A stretch of DNA of 7,042 nt from Candidatus Solibacter sp. (GCA_017883345.1 JADGNT010000259.1:1-7042); one strand, 5' to 3'. Counted from the first letter of the stretch, positions 1 through 6,144 are shown. Made by a program: numbers and translations. The notes: a model not told the origin generated them from the letters alone.

Positions 1-1
1 G

Positions 2-799
2 GCGCGCTGCCCGAACATCCACGAGTGCTTCCACCGCGGCGCGGCCACCTTCATGATTCTGGGCGAGCGCTGCACGCGCGGCTGTGGATTTTGCAGCGTC
101 CAAAAGCTGAATCCCAGGAAGCACGACGTGCAACTGGACGCTGGTGAGCCGGCCAACGTGGCGCGCATGGCGCGCGAGATGAAGCTGCGGTACGTCGTGA
201 TCACGAGCGTCAATCGCGACGATTTGGAGGATGGCGGGTCGCATCACTTTGCGGCGACGGTCCGCGAAGTGCGGCGCGCTTTGCCGGAGGCGCGGGTGGA
301 AGTGCTCACGCCGGATTTTTGCGGGCGTCTCGACGCGGTGGCGCGCGTACTGGACGCGGGCCCGCACGTGTTCAATCACAACCTGGAGACAGCGCCGCGG
401 CTCTACTCGCGGGTGCGCCCGCAGGCGGACTACCGGCAGTCGCTGGAGGTGCTGGCCTTCGCGCGGGGGCACGCGGCTCATGCCCCGACCCAGGTCCTGA
501 CGAAATCGGGCTTCATGGTGGGGCTGGGCGAGACGCCGGACGAAGTGCGCACGCTGTTGCGCGATCTGCGCGCGGCCGGCACGGACGTGGCGACCATCGG
601 ACAGTATCTGCAACCCACGCGGCGCAACCTGCCGGTGGCGGAGTTCGTGGAACCGCGGCGGTTCGAAGAGTATCGCGCGTACGGTATGGCCCTGGGCTTC
701 AAGGCAGTGTTCAGCGGACCGCTGGTGCGCAGTTCCTATATGGCCGATGTGGTCAGCACCGATCTGATTAGCGACGAAGCGCAGCGGGAGCCGTGCTGA
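2..799 (+). CDS. lipA: Lipoyl synthase LipA, 5'-truncated by the window edge
   Basis: Radical-SAM enzyme that inserts two sulfurs into octanoyl groups on lipoyl carrier proteins, the last step of lipoate synthesis in the cytoplasm. The frame is open from base 2. The first visible residues, CPNIHEC, carry the second and third Cys of the auxiliary Fe-S cluster; the first Cys lies before the window. The radical-SAM CxxxCxxC motif follows (CTRGCGFC, fragment residues 24-31). Also seen are the family's ITSVNRDDL-like stretch, a FNHNLET segment, QYLQPT and the C-terminal RSSYMAD, whose Ser ligates the auxiliary cluster in known LipA. The fragment has 265 codons, so roughly the first 40-60 residues are missing. 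The ATG at 53 is internal (MILGERC) and is not the start. The stop overlaps the start of lnt by 7 bp, which suggests one transcript and translational coupling. Confidence 0.96.
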   Translation, partial: ARCPNIHECFHRGAATFMILGERCTRGCGFCSVQKLNPRKHDVQLDAGEPANVARMAREMKLRYVVITSVNRDDLEDGGSHHFAATVREVRRALPEARVEVLTPDFCGRLDAVARVLDAGPHVFNHNLETAPRLYSRVRPQADYRQSLEVLAFARGHAAHAPTQVLTKSGFMVGLGETPDEVRTLLRDLRAAGTDVATIGQYLQPTRRNLPVAEFVEPRRFEEYRAYGMALGFKAVFSGPLVRSSYMADVVSTDLISDEAQREPC

Positions 800-2259
800 A
801 CTGGCTGCTGGCGCTCGGTTCGGCGGCGCTGCTCATTTTTACCTTCCCGAAATTCTCCATCGTCTGGTTTGCGCCGGTGGCGCTGGCCCCGCTCCTGGTG
901 GCCATGGCGCGCGAGCCGCGCTGGCCGCGCCGCTTTCTGTTGGGCTGGGGCGCGGGCGTGGTGTACTGGTTCGGCGTCTGCTACTGGATTCAGTTCGTGC
1001 TCTCTTTTCACGGCGGGCTGGGAGACGCGGCGGGCTGGGCGGTGTTCCTGTTGTTCGCGGTGGCGAAGGCGCTCCACATGGGAGTCTTCGGCGCGCTGGC
1101 CGGCGTCCTGATGCGGCGCTGGTGGGCCGCTCCGTCGGTGGCGGCGCTGTGGGTCGCGGTGGAAGTGACGCACGGGCCGCTCGGCTTCGCGTGGCTGGCG
1201 CTGGGCAACGCCGGCGTCGATATGGGGATCCCGATGCGCCTCGCGCCGTTCACCGGAGTTTACGGGCTTTCGTTCGTGTTCGCCCTGATGGCGGCGGCGC
1301 TGGCGCTGGCGGTGATCGGGCGGCCGCGGCGGCCACAGGTGGCGCTGCTCTGGCTGGCGCCGATCCTGCTTCTGACGCTGCTGCCCGCTCTCCCGCCGGC
1401 GGAGCGCGGGCGCGAGACAGCGCTGCTCGTGCAACCCAGGATTTCGGAGACCGAGCAGTGGACCGCGGCGAGTATCGACGCGATGCAGCGGCGCCAGGTC
1501 ATGCTTTCGCTGCGCGGGGCGTTGGCCGAGCCCGGGCAGCCGCCCTCGATCATCGTGTGGCCGGAAGTTCCAGCGCCGCTGTACTACTTCGAAGACGCCG
1601 TGTTGCGCGGCTATGTGGACAACCTGGCACGGACCGCGAAGGCGCACGTGCTGCTCGGCATCGTGGCCCATACGCCGGGCGGGGCGCCGCTGAATTCGGC
1701 GGCGCTGGTTTCGCCGGAGGGAGTGCCGGTCAGCCGGTACGACAAGGTGAACCTGGTGCCGTTCGGCGAGTTCGTGCCGTGGCCGTTCGGGTTTGCGAAT
1801 AAGATTTCGACGGAGCTCGGCGACTTCGCGGCTGGAAGCCGCGTGGTGGTTTCGCCGGTCGGCACCCACAAGATCGGCACGTTCATCTGCTACGAGAGCG
1901 TGTTCCCGGGGTTCGTGCGCAAATTCGTGGCAGGCGGCGCGGAAGTTCTGTTCAACATCTCCAATGACGGATGGTTCGGCAAGAGCGCGGCGCGCGAGCA
2001 GCATTTAAGCATGGTGCGCATGCGCGCGGCGGAGAATCGCCGATGGATTCTACGCTCGACCAACGACGGCATCACGGCGACCATCGATTCGGCGGGGCGG
2101 CTGCGCGGCACGCTGCCCAAGTATACCGAAGCGACGTCGTATACGGGGTTCAGTTACGTCAGGGCACAGACGGTGTATACACAGTTCGGAGATTGGTTCC
2201 CGCTGCTCTGCGCCATGCTGGCGGTGTTGGGACTGGTGGCGGCGCAGGTGACCGAATAA
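793..2259 (+). CDS. lnt: Apolipoprotein N-acyltransferase Lnt
   Basis: Inner-membrane enzyme that transfers an acyl chain from phospholipid to the N-terminal Cys of diacylated apolipoproteins, the third step of lipoprotein maturation in Gram-negative bacteria. The protein has 488 residues, close to the usual ~500. Hydrophobic segments fill residues 1-200 (about seven membrane helices), a nitrilase-type domain follows at about 208-450, and a last helix lies at about 469-486. The catalytic triad is visible as Glu258 (VWPEVP), Lys318 (YDKVNLVPFGE) and Cys366 (FICYE), with Glu326 and Glu368 at the expected supporting positions and the NISNDGWFG motif at 388-396. The start is GTG at 793: a TAG at 769-771 closes the frame upstream and no other start lies between. 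A GGGAG at 786-790 is close to the start. lnt follows lipA in a probable operon, though the two act in separate pathways. Confidence 0.96.
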   Translation: MLNWLLALGSAALLIFTFPKFSIVWFAPVALAPLLVAMAREPRWPRRFLLGWGAGVVYWFGVCYWIQFVLSFHGGLGDAAGWAVFLLFAVAKALHMGVFGALAGVLMRRWWAAPSVAALWVAVEVTHGPLGFAWLALGNAGVDMGIPMRLAPFTGVYGLSFVFALMAAALALAVIGRPRRPQVALLWLAPILLLTLLPALPPAERGRETALLVQPRISETEQWTAASIDAMQRRQVMLSLRGALAEPGQPPSIIVWPEVPAPLYYFEDAVLRGYVDNLARTAKAHVLLGIVAHTPGGAPLNSAALVSPEGVPVSRYDKVNLVPFGEFVPWPFGFANKISTELGDFAAGSRVVVSPVGTHKIGTFICYESVFPGFVRKFVAGGAEVLFNISNDGWFGKSAAREQHLSMVRMRAAENRRWILRSTNDGITATIDSAGRLRGTLPKYTEATSYTGFSYVRAQTVYTQFGDWFPLLCAMLAVLGLVAAQVTE

Positions 2260-2260
2260 C

Positions 2261-2291
2261 CGTGTTGACAGACGAAAGCGTCTGTCCCACG
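2261..2291. terminator. Strong hairpin between convergent lnt and ychF-like genes
   Basis: A perfect 8-bp stem, GACAGACG (2267-2274) and CGTCTGTC (2279-2286), encloses the tetraloop AAAG. It extends outward through CGTG (2261-2264) and CACG (2288-2291) across a small internal mismatch. It begins one base after the lnt stop and sits between two converging genes, so it could end transcripts from both sides. No run of T follows on either strand, so it is not a textbook intrinsic terminator. It could instead be a copy of a dispersed palindromic (REP-like) element or an mRNA 3'-end stabiliser. Confidence 0.5.
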
Positions 2292-2331
2292 TTGGTGCGC
2301 TTCCGCCTGCCAACTTATTTCTTACCAGCTT

Positions 2332-3405
2332 CTAACCGTGGCGGATCACCAGGACGTCGCCGTCTTTGACGATGTACTCCTTGCCTTCCAAACGGAGTTG
2401 GCCTTTGTCGCGGGCGCCGGGGTAGCCGCCGAGATCGATCAGCGTCTTCCAGTTCACCACTTCGGCACGAATGAACTTCTTTTCGAAATCGGAGTGAATC
2501 GCGCCGGCGGCTTTGACCGCCGTGCTGTGCATGGGAATGGTCCAGGCGCGGCACTCGTCTTCTCCGGCGGTGAGGAAGCTCATCAGGCCCAATAGAGCAT
2601 AGGTGGCGGTGATCAGGCGTTCCAGCCCGGACTCACTCAAGCCGTAGCTGGCCAGATACTCGAGCTGCTCGCCGCGGGGGAGCTCGGCAAGCTCCGCCTC
2701 GATTTTGCCGCAGACGGCGGTGACGGCGGTGCGCGCCCGGCCGGCGAGCGGGCCGTTGCGGTACTCCTCTTCGCGTTCGTGCAGGCGGCCGGCTTCCTCC
2801 TCGCCGATGTTGAGCACGTACAGCATGGGCTTCTGGGAGAGAAACTGGAAGCCGCGGATGCGCTTTTCGTCGTCGGCATCGAGCTTCAGCTCGCGCAGCG
2901 GCTGGTTGGCTTCGATCGTGGCCTTGCACTTGACCAGCAGGTCGTATTCGCGATCGAGTTCGGGGTTCTTGATCTTTTTGCGGTCCTTGTCGAGGCGCTC
3001 CAGGCGCTTTTCGAGCACCGCGAAATCGTTGAGGATGAGCTCGGTCTCCAGGTCTTCCATGTCGCGGATGGGGTCGACGGAGCCCTTCTCGTGGGGAATG
3101 GTGTCGCTGGCGAAGAGGCGGAGAACGTGGGCAAAGGCGTCGACATTGCGCAGGCTGGCGATACTGCCGGCGTCGCGCAGGGTCTCCTTGGAGATGGAGG
3201 GCATGTCCACGTATTCCACGGTGGCGTGGGTGACCTTGGGTGGCTCGAACATCTTGCCCAATGCCTCCACGCGGGTGTCGGGAACGCGGGCGATTCCGGT
3301 GCGCGCGGAAGTCGAGCCGATGCGGGTCTCCTGGTGCACCCCGGTGAGGATGGTGAAGAGGGACGTCTTGCCTGTCATGGGCAGGCCGATGATCGCTGTT
3401 TTCAT
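2332..3405 (-). CDS. ychF: YchF-like (DUF933/TGS domain) P-loop NTPase, divergent
   Basis: Member of the Obg/YchF P-loop NTPase group. Classical YchF binds ATP and associates with ribosomes in the cytoplasm; the role of this version is unknown. It has 357 residues against about 363 for YchF. The P-loop is GLPMTGKTS (residues 7-15). YchF's NxxE base-recognition motif is kept as N199-I-G-E202. A charged helical, probably coiled region spans about 120-180. The C-terminal TGS-type domain (about 276-357) matches the family well (FLTAGEDE, RAWTI, IHSDFEKKFIRAEV, GKEYIVKDGD). Two sites are odd: the usual PNVGKS is PMTGKT, and the switch II motif DxxG is D67-M-P-S70, lacking its Gly. It may therefore be a paralogue rather than the housekeeping YchF. 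The ATG lies 15 bp after the moxR stop, and no Shine-Dalgarno precedes it; the mRNA there reads TTCCTCCCT, the complement of one. It is probably co-transcribed with moxR. Confidence 0.85.
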   Translation of the reverse strand: MKTAIIGLPMTGKTSLFTILTGVHQETRIGSTSARTGIARVPDTRVEALGKMFEPPKVTHATVEYVDMPSISKETLRDAGSIASLRNVDAFAHVLRLFASDTIPHEKGSVDPIRDMEDLETELILNDFAVLEKRLERLDKDRKKIKNPELDREYDLLVKCKATIEANQPLRELKLDADDEKRIRGFQFLSQKPMLYVLNIGEEEAGRLHEREEEYRNGPLAGRARTAVTAVCGKIEAELAELPRGEQLEYLASYGLSESGLERLITATYALLGLMSFLTAGEDECRAWTIPMHSTAVKAAGAIHSDFEKKFIRAEVVNWKTLIDLGGYPGARDKGQLRLEGKEYIVKDGDVLVIRHG

Positions 3406-3420
3406 AGGGAGGAACGATTT

Positions 3421-4404
3421 CTACAGGGGGACTTCCACCTGGCTGAGAATGTCTTCGATGATGCGCTCGCCCGTGTCGGCGCGGCGCTGCACCAGGGTGG
3501 TGCGGGTATTGATGACGACGCGGTGGGCGAACAGGGGAACGGCCAGACGCTTTACGTCGTCGGGGATGGCGTAGTCGCGGCCTTCGATGAGAGCGACGGC
3601 TTGCACGGCGCGGTAGAGCGCCTGGCTGCCGCGAGGGCTGACGCCGAGAGTGAGTGATTCGTGGGAGCGTGTGCGCTCGACAATGGCGAGCATGTAATCG
3701 ATCAGCGTCTCGTCCACGGTGACGCGGTGGACGGCGTCCTGGAGGCGCAGGACATCGTCGGCGACCAGGCCGGAGGCGACCGGCTGCGCCGATTCACGGG
3801 GAATATTGCGCAGAATCAGGCGTTCGCTGGCGGTATCGGGATACCCGATGCGCAGGCGCATGAGGAAGCGGTCGAGCTGGGATTCGGGGAGCGGGTAGGT
3901 GCCGTGGTGCTCCACGGGATTCTGCGTGGCGATCACCATAAAGGGACGCGGCAGAAAATGCGAGTGGCCGTCGATGGTGACCTGGCTTTCGTTCATGGCT
4001 TCGAGCAGGGCGGACTGGGTTTTGGGGGTGGTGCGGTTGATTTCGTCGGCCAGCAGGAAGTTGCTGAAGATGGGTCCGGGCTTGAATTCGAAGGCTTCGG
4101 CGTGGGCGTTGTAGATGGTGACGCCGAGGACATCGCTGGGCAGCATGTCGCTGGTGAACTGCAAGCGATGGAAGCGGCAGGACACGGAGCGGGCGAGAGC
4201 TTGGGCGAGGGTTGTCTTGCCGACGCCGGGCACGTCTTCGATGAGCAGATGGCCGCGCGCCAGCAGGCAAACGAGCGATAGGCGTACGACTTCGGGCTTG
4301 CCGTGAATCACCGCGCCGACGGCCGTCTCCAGTTCTGAGAGCTTACGGAGGATATCGGGCGAAAACCCAACCGGCGGGGCCACCACTGATTCCCGCTGGG
4401 ACAT
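3421..4404 (-). CDS. MoxR-family AAA+ ATPase
   Basis: Cytoplasmic AAA+ ATPase of the MoxR class; known members act as chaperones that activate or mature partner proteins, often with a von Willebrand factor A protein. It has 327 residues, normal for the family. Visible motifs are Walker A DVPGVGKTT (57-65, Lys63), Walker B FLLADE (116-121), sensor 1 ATQNP (159-163), the LPESQLDRF segment (172-180) and sensor 2 GVSPRGS (254-260, Arg258). The ATG at 4404 gives a normal N-terminus, but no clear Shine-Dalgarno precedes it. The usual downstream partners (DUF58, transglutaminase-like, VWA genes) are absent: the next gene is the ychF-like one, and the tRNA gene lies upstream. The substrate therefore cannot be inferred from context. 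A palindrome sits 20-31 bp before the start codon. Confidence 0.93.
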   Translation of the reverse strand: MSQRESVVAPPVGFSPDILRKLSELETAVGAVIHGKPEVVRLSLVCLLARGHLLIEDVPGVGKTTLAQALARSVSCRFHRLQFTSDMLPSDVLGVTIYNAHAEAFEFKPGPIFSNFLLADEINRTTPKTQSALLEAMNESQVTIDGHSHFLPRPFMVIATQNPVEHHGTYPLPESQLDRFLMRLRIGYPDTASERLILRNIPRESAQPVASGLVADDVLRLQDAVHRVTVDETLIDYMLAIVERTRSHESLTLGVSPRGSQALYRAVQAVALIEGRDYAIPDDVKRLAVPLFAHRVVINTRTTLVQRRADTGERIIEDILSQVEVPL

Positions 4405-4407
4405 TAC

Positions 4408-4436
4408 AAGTTCATGATACTAGAGTTCCCGAACTT
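4408..4436 (-). promoter_or_regulatory. Operator-like palindrome and possible -10 element upstream of moxR
   Basis: AGTTC-CC-GAACT (4424-4435) is a perfect inverted repeat with 5-bp arms. A third copy of the half-site, AAGTTC, lies at 4408-4413 in the same orientation as the left arm, and the right arm reads GAACTT. On the minus strand TAGTAT (4417-4422) could serve as a -10 hexamer, which would put the transcript start within about 10 bases of the moxR ATG and the palindrome in the promoter spacer. The repeats are seen directly; their role is inferred. Confidence 0.3.
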
Positions 4437-4523
4437 CATGCCCTGGAGAGGCAGTCGCGGAGCCCGCTGCAGCGTGGAAAGCGCAGTAGCGTCGAATTTT
4501 GATTTCAGTTAAACTAGGAAATT

Positions 4524-4538
4524 GGCGTGCATCACGCC
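4524..4538 (+). promoter_or_regulatory. Short perfect hairpin in the tRNA-Val leader
   Basis: GGCGTG (4524-4529) and CACGCC (4533-4538) form a perfect 6-bp stem around the triloop CAT, ending 22 bases before the mature tRNA 5' end. In a tRNA precursor this could help keep the leader folded away from the tRNA or assist 5' processing. That role is an inference. Confidence 0.35.
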
Positions 4539-4560
4539 GTGCCGCGGGACTGCCCCAAAA

Positions 4561-4637
4561 GGGCGCGTAGCTCAGTTGGTTAGAGCGCCTGCTTCACACG
4601 CAGGAGGTCACAGGTTCGAGTCCTGTCGCGCCCACCA
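4561..4637 (+). tRNA. tRNA-Val (anticodon CAC), CCA encoded
   Basis: A complete cloverleaf is seen. The acceptor stem GGGCGCG (4561-4567) pairs with CGCGCCC (4627-4633). The D arm is GCTC...GAGC with the AGTTGGTTA loop. The anticodon stem CCTGC/GCAGG encloses the loop TTCACAC, giving anticodon CAC at 4595-4597, which reads the Val codon GTG. The variable region is AGGTC, and the T arm ACAGG/CCTGT encloses TTCGAGT. The discriminator base is A at 4634, and CCA is encoded at 4635-4637. The gene is intact. An integrase gene ends 68 bp downstream pointing towards it, so its 3' half is the likely attachment site. Confidence 0.97.
4600..4637 (+). other. Probable attachment site (attL) in the tRNA-Val 3' end
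   Basis: Tyrosine integrases encoded next to a tRNA commonly recombine within its anticodon/T-arm to 3'-end segment, and the element restores that segment so the tRNA stays intact. Here the tRNA is complete and the integrase lies immediately downstream, pointing at it. I searched the rest of the window by eye for a second copy of the T-arm/acceptor segment and found none, so the other end of the element would lie beyond the right edge. The exact core cannot be defined from one copy. Confidence 0.4.
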
Positions 4638-4679
4638 TTCAAAACAAAGCTCTTATCGGATTTACCGCTATGGATTACG

Positions 4680-4701
4680 CGCTGCGAATACGCTGCGAAT
4701 A
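4680..4701 (+). repeat. Perfect 11-bp tandem repeat (two copies) beside the attachment region
   Basis: CGCTGCGAATA occurs twice head to tail (4680-4690 and 4691-4701), in the 68-bp gap between the tRNA and the integrase stop. It is framed by the 7-bp inverted repeat ACCGCTA (4664-4670) and TAGCGGT (4700-4706), whose right arm reaches the integrase stop codon. Short direct repeats next to an att core are often integrase arm-binding sites. The framing inverted repeat could instead be part of the int transcript's 3' end, although no clear T-tract follows. Confidence 0.75.
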
Positions 4702-4705
4702 GCGG

Positions 4706-5914
4706 TCAGCCGCGCTTGCGGGCCACCTTCGGCCTCGTTTTCGGCCGCTTCTCGCGTTTGCGAATTCGCCGGTCGAGCGCCTCGACAGCGTTGCGCACGC
4801 TCTGTGGAATCGGCTTCGTGTAAACGTTGGCCGTGGTATTCACGCTCGCATGCCTCATTTGGGCCTGGATGTCCTTGAGATCGCCGCCGGAATTGTAGGC
4901 GAGCGTGGCAAACGTCCGGCGCAGGATCTGGTGGTTCGCTCGGATTCCGAGCCGTTTGGAGACCGGCTTCAAAGTCCGGTTGAGCCAATTGTGGTAGTTG
5001 ATCGGCATGACCGTACCCCGGCGGTTTCGACTTGACGGGAATATCCATGCACCGTCAGAACCGTCCTCGGCGGATTCTTGCAGTTTGACCAACTCCTCGT
5101 ACAGCGCAACTGGCACGACTACGGGAGCCTTGCTCTTCTTAGTCTTCGGCTCACTCACCTTTCCGCGGGCATAGATCCGCTGAATGCGCAAGGAGTGATC
5201 AGCAGTCAAATCCTGCCACTGGAGCCCGAAGGCCTCACCCGCTCGCAGACCGCAACGAGACAGAAGTTGCCACAGGATCTTATCCTTACCTTCGAGATCA
5301 TCCTCGAACAGCCGCACCGCCTCAAGCAAAAGAATTGTTTCGTCCCGGTCACGGGTGTAATTCGGGATTGCGAGTCCTCGCGCCGGGCTCTTCTCAATGA
5401 CATCTTCGTCCACTGCCTGACTAAATATGGCTTGTAAATATGTGTGGGCGAGATGAACCGTGTCGTGGCTGTATTCCTTCGCTAATCGATCCAGGAATCT
5501 TTGAAGCGTGACCCGGTCGATATCGGCCAGTCGCGAGTCCCCGATCACCGGCTCAATCTTCTGATACAGATAGTAGAATCTTTCTCTAGAACGGGGTTTC
5601 CAGCCCGAGTCGCGTGCCGGGATAAATCTCGTTTGGACAAAGCCCGCGAACGTTGAGTCGGATTCCGTCGGCGCTACATGTTCGGCCGTGATCGTTCGGT
5701 CCCGGATTTTAGCCCACTTCGATTCCGCGGCGCTCTTGGTAGGCAGATCGTCCTTGGTCTTGAAACCGAGGACATGGGAACGTTGGCGGTAGCGTGACGC
5801 CCCCACGCTGGTGTAGCTTTCACCGGTGTACCAGTGGGCGACCCAACGATGGGGGCTGTATCTCTTGTCGAGAGAAATCCAGCCGTTCCTTAATAGCTTT
5901 CTACCCCTTCCCAT
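4706..5914 (-). CDS. int: Tyrosine recombinase / phage-type integrase
   Basis: Site-specific recombinase expected to integrate and excise the element at tRNA-Val. It has 402 residues. The N-terminal part (1-85) resembles an arm-binding domain, a SAM-like core-binding domain spans about 86-175, and the catalytic domain about 190-370. Catalytic residues seen are Arg224 in CGLRAGEAFGL, a Lys in the KTKKSK hairpin (about 260-262), Arg332 in LRRTFATL, His355 in RHASVNTT and the nucleophile Tyr365. Aligned on LRRT, the usual box II His (as in HxLRRT) is Gln329, while a His sits one residue earlier at 328. The last 20 residues form a strongly basic tail. The ATG at 5914 is supported by a GGAGG four bases upstream, inside the 3' end of the excisionase-like gene, which overlaps int by 25 bp. 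GC is visibly lower than in the genes left of the tRNA. Confidence 0.93.
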   Translation of the reverse strand: MGRGRKLLRNGWISLDKRYSPHRWVAHWYTGESYTSVGASRYRQRSHVLGFKTKDDLPTKSAAESKWAKIRDRTITAEHVAPTESDSTFAGFVQTRFIPARDSGWKPRSRERFYYLYQKIEPVIGDSRLADIDRVTLQRFLDRLAKEYSHDTVHLAHTYLQAIFSQAVDEDVIEKSPARGLAIPNYTRDRDETILLLEAVRLFEDDLEGKDKILWQLLSRCGLRAGEAFGLQWQDLTADHSLRIQRIYARGKVSEPKTKKSKAPVVVPVALYEELVKLQESAEDGSDGAWIFPSSRNRRGTVMPINYHNWLNRTLKPVSKRLGIRANHQILRRTFATLAYNSGGDLKDIQAQMRHASVNTTANVYTKPIPQSVRNAVEALDRRIRKREKRPKTRPKVARKRG

Positions 5915-6144
5915 CTGGCCTCCGGAGTCCGTGAACCATTGGCGGCTAAGGTCTTGCCATTCTTGCCGCTCTGCCCGCGGATGAATGCCTCGACATCCTC
6001 ATTGCGAAACCGAAGCAGTTTGCCAATTCGGACCACGGGCAGACGGGGATTCTTTCTTGTCGCGTGGTTATGAACCCAATCGACCGAAACGTCCAACCAT
6101 TTCGCGACTTCCTTGGGAGTGAGAAGCTTTGGTTCAGATTTCAT
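5890..6144 (-). CDS. HTH (MerR/AlpA-like, HTH_17 type) protein, probable excisionase
   Basis: Small DNA-binding protein, likely the recombination directionality factor paired with the integrase and possibly a regulator of it. From the ATG at 6144 it has 84 residues. LLTPKEVAKWLDVSVDWVH (7-25) is the helix-turn-helix, followed by the wing and second basic segment LPVVRIGKLLRFRNEDVEAFI (35-55), the typical excisionase/AlpA layout. The frame is open further upstream to an ATG at 6213, adding 23 residues. I chose 6144 because GGGGAA lies about 9 bases before it, the domain starts directly after it, and neither 6213 nor 6207 has a convincing ribosome site. The 3' end overlaps int by 25 bp and contains its ribosome site, so translation is probably coupled. 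The tail after residue 58 is unremarkable. Confidence 0.8.
   Translation of the reverse strand: MKSEPKLLTPKEVAKWLDVSVDWVHNHATRKNPRLPVVRIGKLLRFRNEDVEAFIRGQSGKNGKTLAANGSRTPEARWEGVESY

Larger units (their letters stand above)
4405..4560. other. Non-coding region between moxR and tRNA-Val (two leaders)
   Basis: No gene is seen in these 156 bases. They must hold the promoter of moxR (minus strand) and that of the tRNA (plus strand). For the tRNA, TAAACT around 4510-4515 in an AT-rich stretch is a possible -10, without a convincing -35. An imperfect long-range inverted repeat joins GGCAGTCGCGG (4450-4460) with CCGCGGGACTGCC (4542-4554), with two extra bases in the right arm. It may be chance in GC-rich sequence. 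Confidence 0.4.

Noticed and set aside
319..771. Second plus-strand frame inside lipA
   Set aside because: Low-complexity Ala/Gly/Arg translation in another frame of an obvious lipA.
736..2004. Long minus-strand open frame (422 codons) opposite lnt
   Set aside because: The translation is rich in Arg, His, Gln and Pro with no recognisable domain, and it lies antisense to a clear lnt with catalytic residues. It is a shadow of high-GC codon use.
2705..3657. Two long plus-strand open frames opposite the ychF-like and moxR genes
   Set aside because: Ser/Arg-rich or Gly/Val-rich antisense translations without motifs; the minus-strand genes carry complete P-loop signatures.
4522..4878. Plus-strand frame containing RVAQLVRAPASHAGG
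   Set aside because: This peptide is the well-known false translation of a tRNA gene; the frame runs through tRNA-Val and then antisense to int.
5078..5437. Plus-strand frame of 119 codons opposite int
   Set aside because: Antisense to the core of the integrase, no domain recognised, no ribosome site or partner gene.
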